64,000 nucleotides of DNA from Alentia gelatinosa. Taxonomy: Eukaryota; Annelida; Polychaeta; Phyllodocida; Polynoidae. The notes beneath the pieces were generated by a model that worked only from the letters and a program-made list of their open reading frames with translations, did no database searches and had not been told where the DNA came from. Position numbers and translations under genes: made by a program. Positions 57,348-64,000 of this stretch are shown in pieces (positions within the stretch are counted from its first letter, which is position 1; the number at the start of each line of letters is the position of its first letter). The DNA lies in assembly GCA_950022655.1 (NCBI GenBank), contig OX465584.1, forward strand, positions 32,244,988 to 32,308,987, read 5' to 3'.

Positions 57348-59126
57348 ACGTAATCATCAACTACCTGCCATTCTTGAATGCTTTCTGAATCAGTGCTGTG
57401 TGAATTAGAAAGAAAACGACAACGAGCGTGTTAATTGTGGTCTCGTATGGCCTTGGGGCATCTTCTGTCAAAATAGATTACCAGGTGACAGACCCCACCA
57501 CCACGCACTGTCAGGTGTCAACTACCGTTAAGTGTCAACCTTTGACATCTATCTGACACACTCCGGTATGTTACAGTGTGCATATCAGTAAATGAAAGGT
57601 GACCTGCTTACTCCAGTCAACAAAGGCTAGGTGTAGTTTAATCATTGTTACCTGTATGTCACGACATGAAGGAATCATCGTGCTATTAGTTAACTTTATC
57701 ATGTTGTTCAGGAGATCATCATAATAATAAGAAGCACCGTTCTAATTTCCCATTAACACTCCCATAGGAAAGTGAAACCCACCTTCTGTAAAATAATCAT
57801 AGGGGACGAAAAATGAAAATAGTCCTATCAAATCTCAAGGCTTCTGGTAATTGAAGGCTTTGGGGAAATAATAAAGCATTAAAGATAAAAACAGTCATTG
57901 CCCGATTTAATGGCCGACAGAATTATTATAATGTTCTATAAATAACATTCAACCTGGCAAAACTGGACTATCATTATTTCCTCAAATGACAAATCGTTGA
58001 CAAAATCTGGCATAGGTGTGACATAATTTGGCTTAAGTCATATTATTGATGAAATGTGTCCCTTGATAAAAGGTGATCTTAAGAAACTAGAGCCATCATT
58101 TTTCCGTACAATTTATTTGACGTTGGTTTGGTTATAACTGTATAATAATGGTGGATGTGTTATTAGAATAAAATAGTGCTTTTAGAGAAAGCGTTCATCT
58201 TTGAGAAACATTTCCTGCGCTCGTATGCCTCATACGTGAACTGTCGTCTGCAATATCCGCACCTGCGGAGTCGATATATTAAGTAGAATTATGCGGGGAC
58301 ATTAATTCCTTGATAATTCTAATTAATAAGCCCACCACATGGCGTTCAGGCACAGACATGCTATCTCTAATAAGGGGGTGTCTGTGTGTTAAATGCCTGT
58401 CACGCTTTGAGTAAATGAACTAAGCAGGTAATTGGTCCGCTGACGTATAAGACCTAGATGTGTTTGATTAGTCCAAATACCCAGGTATATATTAGTGTAT
58501 GTGGACTCCTAGACATATATAGAAGGTGAAGAGTTCTACGTATGGAAGACCCAAAACAACTTCCCTTGCTTCGAGTAACTCTTCGAGTAAGTAAACAGCT
58601 AATGGGGTCACGATTATATCATTACATCTATATTGCATGCATCGGATATGCGGTAGCTTTGTGAATAATTGTAGTAAAAATTCTTTCTTGTCCGGTGTGG
58701 ACATTTTCCCTGGTCCCTGGGTCCCTGGGGGGGGGGGGGGGGGTCCGGTGTTTCCCGGTTCAGAATTTTTTTTGTGAATAATCTTGTGCAATTGTACTAC
58801 ATACGATACTCAAACTAGCTGCTCCCCTCCCTCTCATGGTTTAATTCTATATGCATATTTGAAAGAAACACATGAAAGACTATGAAGTTATTTACAGTCC
58901 ATATGGGTGCTCTATTCATGGATGTGTTCAGATGATGAGTGAATAGTTTTGTGATTTTAGATGCGTAAACAGATGTTACCAAAGACTAAGCTGAAAGTCC
59001 CCATAACAATCAAACGACCTAAGTATGCGCCAAAGTAATTCAAATATACAATATTTCTAAACAACGATACATTGCCTCCACGGGGTTACGGCGGAGACCA
59101 GTGCGTGTCTCACGGTAGAGGTTGTA
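57348..59126. other. Non-coding AT-rich stretch, possibly regulatory
   Basis: No supported gene. From 57,720 to 58,340 the sequence is non-repetitive, stop-rich and has many TAAT/ATTA cores, as conserved non-coding elements often do. A 17-base G run lies at 58,727-58,743. The minus-strand frame of 99 codons over it is not called. Confidence 0.45.
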
Positions 59127-59184
59127 ATGTGGATGTGTGAGCTGCTCATGGGGTTATGTGGATGTGTGAGCTGCTCCTGGGGTA
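59127..59184 (+). repeat. 29-bp tandem duplication
   Basis: ATGTGGATGTGTGAGCTGCT is repeated at 59,127 and 59,156 with a 29-bp period. The copies differ at a few bases. Confidence 0.85.
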
Positions 59185-60689
59185 ATCAGCTGAGCTAGAG
59201 GGTGACAATTAGCCCTAGAGAAGGTCGTGGTGTTACAGTCCATCTGATCGCTTTGCTGATGTCTTGAAGTCTCACCTACCGGGGTCTTGATAGGCTCTAA
59301 CCTTTACATATATAGAGAAGTATAGCAGTATCTTATACTTCATAAATGTTCCCTCGTAACCCGTCGTGTCCCTATATCTAAAGAAGGCGACTGCCTGTGT
59401 GATCAACACTTTCATCGTTGCCATTTTTGGCCAGATTGTTCAAAAAGACTAAGAAATGATGCGCAAGTACAATATAGCACAACCTTTCACCACCACAGCC
59501 CGACATTTTCTTATGTAAGAGATTTCCATTTCATGTCCAGGTTGCTAAGCTTGGCGAAGTTTCCAATTTTCAGGAATCAAGTTTACGTACTGTGTGTTCA
59601 TCAAGTACAACGTGTGCGCGGTAGGCGGAGTGTGTGTGCTACTGGTAGCATTAAAGCTACCTATGCCATCTGATTAATTACTGTAATTACTTGCGGTAAG
59701 TACGACTGGGCTAGAGGTCTGTCAACGACAGGAGCAAGCTCATTATCCACCCCATCCATCAAATTAGCAAGCCTTTACATGTGGAGTGTATTTTCTGTAC
59801 GCTCTGTGTGTATGGGTCTGAGTATGCAAAGGAGAACTATCTTCACTCTCTCTCCAGCGCGTATATTTATTTGATACATTCAATGGAACGTCTATTTGTT
59901 GCCCATGAAAATACTTTTGTAAGTGATACCGTTCACGATATAATAATTGTGACCTGGTAACTTTCACGATATGTATATTGATCCTTATTAGGGGTGGGAG
60001 AGGATGTACATCTGTAAGTTCCGGGAAATGATTCATGACAGGCACTAGTTTATCAGATCGAGATCCACTCCCTTCTAACCACATGCCAGATAATACCTGT
60101 ATCGCCTATTCATCAGCGGTGGAGGCCTAACCACTATTTCAGTGAGCAATTAATGTTACGGGGAAACAGCGAATTTGTTATGCGTAATTGCTTATTAATT
60201 ACATTAGGTAAGGCCTCTAAAGAGACCTCGATAGAAAGAACCACTAAGGTTATGTCAAGTGTCGTTTAAATAGAGGAAGGTAAGTTAAACCACCAACTGT
60301 GTTGCCTGGATTTATCTAATGCAAACATAATCGTATATGATTTGCAGATATCTGTGAAAGATTATTTCATTAAAATGCCCATGACATTTATTTAGCATGT
60401 GAGCTATGTTAACTCTCGTAGTTACGTATGGACTAGATACGCCCACTTAGTCAATGTCTCCCAGCACTGATGTCGTCTGCTGTAATTTCATCGTAACATA
60501 AACTGAATCGTTATATTAAACTGTCACTGCTTATTCCTCGTGCCCACATAATCTGTCAGAGAGTTTGGTTCAGAAAGTGATACCATAATGACGCCTCCCC
60601 TTCTCTGCACTCAGGATCAATTAACACTGGGCGTTCATTAATGAAGTCAAATACAGTCGAAGCTACTTTGCATATTCACAGTAAAAGGC
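59185..60689. other. Non-coding stretch with a TAAT-rich core
   Basis: No supported gene. At 60,145-60,205 TTAATG, TAATTG and TTAATTA occur close together, a possible homeodomain-bound element. Donor-like GTAAGT sequences occur near 59,695 and 60,280 without open exons. Confidence 0.45.
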
Positions 60690-60960
60690 TTTCTACAGAA
60701 CCCAGCTGGGTTTCTCGGGCGTGCTAGGCTGATCCTCTTCACCAGCGGCCTCCCCCGCCCTACTACTCCGCCGCTCGCCATGGTAACACGATCGATGCTT
60801 GTGAGTAGCTTAGGGACTTGGCGGTTTGTGCCGGGCACCGCGCCGCTCACAGGCTGGGCACCGAGGCCAGGGGGTCGGTTAGCGGAGGTCGGCGGGTCGA
60901 AAGTCGGTCGCGGAGCCTGCTATGGAATGCTGCCTGGGATCACTTCTATTATCGCGACCA
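60690..60960. promoter_or_regulatory. CpG-rich patch with RFX-like half site
   Basis: It is a compact CpG-rich segment. CATGGTAAC at 60,779-60,787 matches the right half of an RFX X-box. The same bases form an ATG in excellent start context, so the site is ambiguous. Confidence 0.35.
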
Positions 60961-61025
60961 ACACAACGGCCTACCGCACCATTACCACCACACTAGCTGA
61001 CACACTGTACACATTTCCGCTTTAA
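60780..61025 (+). CDS. Candidate ORF with strong start context
   Basis: ATG at 60,780 sits in GCTCGCCATGG, close to the ideal Kozak context, inside a CpG-rich patch. The frame reads MVTRSMLVSSLGTWRFVPGT and stays open for 81 codons to TAA at 61,023-61,025. The first half is Gly/Pro/Arg-rich and the second half Thr-rich. A donor-like CTT/GTGAGT interrupts it after seven codons (60,800), so the true exon could be much shorter. No family is recognised. The ATG may instead be part of an RFX-type binding site. Confidence 0.25.
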   Translation: MVTRSMLVSSLGTWRFVPGTAPLTGWAPRPGGRLAEVGGSKVGRGACYGMLPGITSIIATNTTAYRTITTTLADTLYTFPL

Positions 61026-61240
61026 GGGTTTTCGGGTCTATAAATCATACATCACTGCAGCTTGTAACAGTTCATCTGCAAATAAGCTCATCTGCGAATA
61101 AGCTATACGATGAAGGAGAACTATTAGTGTACGCATTGAGTGATAGGTAGGGAGGAGTTCCGGAGGGAAGCTTCTGTGCGCATGCGCATGAGAAGAAGGA
61201 GGGGTTCGCTGGTTCCGGCGTACAGCAAAGTAAAGGTTAC

Positions 61241-61425
61241 CTAGAGCCCGGCAGGCCACCGTTTGTTTTGGGCGTCGGCCAGCAGGAGGCGTTGGCGGCG
61301 CCCTGCTCGCCGCGCCACCTGGCGTCTACTCTGGCGACCTCTCGTGTCTGGACCGGGCAACTGGAGTTGTCGTGGCCGTCTGCTCTTGACTCTGGGATAT
61401 TGAGCCTGAACTCCTTGAAGTCCAT
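61241..61425 (-). CDS. Candidate first coding exon, minus strand
   Basis: On the minus strand ATG at 61,425 has an ideal context (GACAATGG). It opens 61 codons plus two bases, starting MDFKEFRLNIPESRADGHDN and later rich in Arg, Ala, Gly and Asn. The frame ends exactly at a donor (CTAG followed by GTAACC, with GT at 61,240-61,239). An in-frame TAA lies within the GTAA itself, as expected if the frame is maintained only up to the splice site. G and C are frequent at third codon positions, and CpG is high, as in first exons. The protein continues in phase 2 to the left and is not identified. It is the best coding-exon candidate in the window. Confidence 0.4.
61312..61322 (-). promoter_or_regulatory. 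CTCF-like core inside candidate exon
   Basis: CCAGGTGGCGC on the minus strand matches all eleven core positions of the CTCF motif. It lies within the candidate first coding exon, so its bases would be under double constraint if both calls are right. Confidence 0.35.
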
Positions 61426-61865
61426 TGTCAGTCTCACTCACTGCTACTTAACGCCTCTACATGTGTAGAGGGGGAGGGGATACTGTTTCTGTTGTACCTT
61501 CTGGAACGGCCACTTTTGTTTGTCCTCGGTGACACTAAGTTAAGTTTGTGTTGACTTGTGTTTGGGAGTTTCTCATATACAATGTATATGAGCACCAGAC
61601 AGCTGCTGCTTTGTTATTCAAGACGAGTCCTTTATCTCAGACCAGTGAATTCTGGCCCTTTACAGTCTACCAGCTGTTAGTTGAGAATGAGGTAACCCGT
61701 CAGTTACATCATTCACACGATAACATGGATAACGGATCGGTTACAATATATAAAAGTTATGTCACGACATGCGTAAATACATGGCAGCAAACTAACAACA
61801 CCAAAATGTTTTTTTATGAGGATGTAACAAATGAGATAAGACAACAAGTAGTGAACTGAAGGTGA
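61426..61865. other. Possible 5' flank of the minus-strand exon
   Basis: No TATA is seen on the minus strand. A plus-strand frame of 103 codons (61,548-61,859) begins at a non-ATG codon. It has protein-like residue use but no motif, and a GAG/GTAACC donor interrupts it near 61,690. I do not call it. Confidence 0.35.
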
Positions 61866-62060
61866 CAGACAATGTGATATGACTGACAAACATTGAGTTA
61901 TGATCGCAAGTAATGAACTGCGAGAGGCAGGCAATATTTTGAAGCAGTGTGGGCTGGAGGCAATGAGCTAATGGTAGCAGGCAACTGGTTGTGAGTGGCA
62001 GGCTATAAGGCTGAAGAAGAAGACTGAGGGCTCTAGGTAGTGGCAGTCAGGCACAGTCAC
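61866..62060 (+). repeat. Degenerate short-period repeat
   Basis: Phrases like GGCAGGCAA, TGAGCTAATG and AGTGGCAGGC recur irregularly about every 20-30 bases. The style resembles the decayed array at 7,830-8,095, but the units are not clearly the same. Confidence 0.4.
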
Positions 62061-62829
62061 AGAGAGGCCCAATCAGATCTATAACTGATCAATGCAAGAT
62101 ATCGATCCGTATCCGGACTAGGTACAGTCTGACCCTAGTGATGTGTGCATGTGGGTTAGTGGGGGTCCGGATTGGAGGGGGAGGGTGGGAGGATCGAACA
62201 GGAGGTGTGCTGGTGAGGGTAGGTTGGGCAAGGTGGGGTTCGCTGTGCCAGATGGAAAGGTCTGAGGACAAAGGTGCAACTCAGGACAGTCACAATACAG
62301 TTCCCATGCCTCACCACCCGTAGCTCTCATGCATCAGTGGGGGTCTTCCAAGGGTATACAAGGTTGGAGCAGATCTCAAGGGTTGCTGCGAGGACTACAG
62401 AGAATGTGCTGATGGGTTAACAACTCTATACATGTATGTATCCAGGACCCATATTCTCACTCCCAGACCTCTGTACCCTGGGTATGGCCAGCCACCGGAA
62501 TGGGATCAGTGGGCAGGGTGGGGTTTGGGAATATATTTGGGGTGTGTGGTTAGGGGACAAGTGGGCGGGCATGCAGGGTGAGTGTGAAGGGCACAGAAGG
62601 GACTACAGTTATGGGACCGACAGGCACAATCTTCAGGCTCTTCCACATTTGGGCGAGGAGTTTGTAGGGTGGGTAAATGGAGGGGTGGGTGGGGAGGGGA
62701 GTCGGCTAGGGAGAAATGTTGGCAGGGCTGGAGGAGGGTAGGTATACGGAACGGGGCTCGTTGGCCGGGGGTATATATGCTGGGGGTGTACTTGTGATGC
62801 TTGGCAGTGGAGTATCAGGCGGCGGGCCC
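62061..62829. other. G-rich non-coding stretch
   Basis: The plus strand is G-rich throughout. Quadruplex-type runs lie at 62,161-62,189. TATATATG at 62,772-62,779 is flanked by G+C-rich sequence and could be a TATA box 60-100 bases before the CpG island. TACATGTA lies at 62,429. No supported gene. Confidence 0.45.
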
Positions 62830-63260
62830 GACTTCCCACGGAGAGACCGGGAGGGGCAGAAGGGGGGGTTGGCGGGGGGCTGGCGGGGCTGGCGGCCCGG
62901 CCCCGTCCAAGCTGGCGGCGGGCGCGGGGTGCAGGTGCCGTCAACCCTGTGATTTGATTAGCGGAGCGAGCGCGCACCACTGCCTGCTTGGCCCGGTGTG
63001 GGGCCGCGGCGCGCTGGTGACCGGGTGCAGGGGAGTGCGCGCCGGCCGGCGCGGCCAGCCAGCGGCAGGGGAGCGGGCGGCCCGTGAGCGCCGAGCCTTG
63101 CCAAGCGCCGCTGTCCCATCCCGCTATACAGCCCTAGCCACAGCTACCCGGCTAAGGGCACTTGGCACTCGGCCGCTGTTCAAAACCAAGCCAAGGCGGC
63201 GGCGGCGGTCGGCGGCCGGCCCGCCTCCGTTGGACGGAAGCCCCCAGCCCCCAGCCGCAT
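62830..63260. promoter_or_regulatory. Strong CpG island with G-quadruplex
   Basis: It is the most G+C- and CpG-rich segment of the window, with GCGCGCCGGCCGGCGCGG-type sequence near 63,040. Four G runs at 62,853-62,888 form a quadruplex candidate. A TATATATG lies just upstream at 62,772. Frames of 100-154 codons run through on both strands because stops are rare in such sequence. Promoter identity and direction are not certain. Confidence 0.5.
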
Positions 63261-63279
63261 GTTAACTAAACCTTGGTGC

Positions 63280-63849
63280 TCACAAGCAATGGCTGGCTGG
63301 CCTGTTCCGACCGATGGGGCCGGGCTTCATGGGAAGAAGCCCGTACAGACAAAAGCCCCGCGAAAACGCTGGCACGTCTGAGGCAGAGACAGCACCGTCA
63401 ATGGAAAGCAGACGACAGTTGTGCCAAAGCAGACGGACATGTGTCCCATTGGTCCATGTCCCTTTGGTTAAGGACGCATGCCCGCGATACAATACTGGGG
63501 CTACTCCATCAAATATTACCTGTAAATCACAAATGACCATGATAACTCTATAGAATTCCACTAGTATTTTGGATATATTTCCTAGTTTATCATGTATCAC
63601 GGGGAATGAGTCACATCTTGTGCACGTATTCTTTTCGGTACTATACTGCCCTATTTTCAATGATATGACATACCCGTTCAAGATTAACATAAAAAAGACT
63701 GGCCGTTGTGTTGGTGAAATGATCGCGTTATACTTATCCACTGTACCATGTGTCAATATTTCCCACTGTGAGGACGAGAGAAAGTTTAGCCTCGTACAAT
63801 CAGCATAAAAGGAAGACGAACAAAGAAAGAAGTTTATGGCAGAGGACAT
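63280..63849 (-). CDS. Candidate ORF, 189 codons, minus strand
   Basis: ATG at 63,849 opens 189 codons to TGA at 63,280, the longest non-repeat frame in the window that begins with a genuine ATG. The residue mix is protein-like. It contains CTRCDSF, then a hydrophobic stretch near residues 105-120 reading VEFYRVIMVICDLQ. At that point a strong donor (CAG followed by GTAATA, near 63,522) interrupts the frame. The exon might therefore end there, giving about 110 codons. The start context (ACTATGT) is weak. A short direct repeat around CGTCTGCTTT lies in the C-terminal part. No family is recognised. Confidence 0.25.
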   Translation of the reverse strand: MSSAINFFLCSSSFYADCTRLNFLSSSQWEILTHGTVDKYNAIISPTQRPVFFMLILNGYVISLKIGQYSTEKNTCTRCDSFPVIHDKLGNISKILVEFYRVIMVICDLQVIFDGVAPVLYRGHASLTKGTWTNGTHVRLLWHNCRLLSIDGAVSASDVPAFSRGFCLYGLLPMKPGPIGRNRPASHCL

Positions 63850-64000
63850 AGTACTGACACAAGACTACTGGCGACACAAGTAGGTCCGTCCCGCCCATCA
63901 CACAGCTCACTACACCCAACTCTTTGGTAAAAAAAAATAGGCTAAAAAGTTAAAAAGTCATAATGTAAAAAACGAACTCCCCAAAACCATTCATGTGAGG
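63850..64000. other. Right edge, non-coding
   Basis: Short A-rich stretch with no recognisable feature. Confidence 0.6.

Noticed and set aside
61548..61859. 103-codon plus frame with protein-like residues
   Set aside because: Starts at TTG, no acceptor is visible, and a donor interrupts the frame; kept only as a note in the region entry.
62801..63265. 154-codon plus frame in the CpG island
   Set aside because: Gly/Arg/Ala-rich product of a CpG island, with an opposite-strand frame overlapping its left part; no coding evidence beyond lack of stops.
1..64000. Search for homeobox, reverse-transcriptase core, transposase, defence or toxin domains
   Set aside because: None could be read in any frame apart from the retroelement C-terminus at 17.4-17.6 kb, so no gene system is claimed.

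Overview
The window is metazoan nuclear DNA with no complete gene that I can recognise. It has long non-coding stretches, isolated exon-like segments with GT/AG splice signals, microsatellites, a palindromic Tigger-type MITE, the 3' end of a non-LTR retrotransposon, and CpG-rich islands in a moderately AT-rich background. There is no rRNA, CRISPR array, operon or convincing tRNA. The palindromic octamer TACATGTA occurs 25 times by hand count, against one or two expected. I associate that excess with marine lophotrochozoans, molluscs above all. The organism call is a low-confidence inference.

Layout. 0-20 kb: non-coding, with G-rich and C-rich patches, decayed minisatellites, a candidate TATA promoter (5.2 kb), an (AT)n tract (15.3 kb), the LINE remnant (17.4-17.6 kb) and a homeodomain-site-rich block (18.3-18.6 kb). 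20.9-21.2 kb: the MITE abutting an (AT)n tract. 24.5 kb: an exon-like segment with strong splice sites at both ends and no open frame. 27.1-28.5 kb: three plus-strand segments that look like terminal exons, one of them directly behind a (CT)n tract. 29.6-31 kb: a CpG-rich domain with two plus-strand exon candidates ending in good donors. 32.1-32.4 kb: the best candidate enhancer, with Pbx-Hox, homeodomain and Meis sites inside 40 bp. 33.4 kb: a small ORF with a 21-bp/7-residue repeat. 36.2-36.7 kb: a CpG patch followed by a TATA box. 46-49 kb: several CTCF-like sites around an approximately 840-bp long inverted repeat. 49.4-50.6 kb: a CpG-rich domain with a 500-nt minus-strand open segment. 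53-56 kb: a tandem duplication, a 22-nt poly-C run and a 360-bp (TATG)n tract. 60.7-63.3 kb: three CpG-rich patches with a plausible first coding exon on the minus strand (61,425 to 61,241).

Reading. The balance of intron-like or intergenic sequence, CpG islands, TAAT-rich blocks and CTCF-like motifs fits the surroundings of one or more developmentally regulated genes whose main exons lie mostly outside the window. I could not name any gene. All exon calls rest on splice consensus, frame and codon appearance only, and many may be chance. I did not find an undescribed multi-gene system. The most unusual objects are the long inverted repeat, the TACATGTA excess, the abundance of long G/C homopolymers and the 32.2-kb homeodomain cluster.
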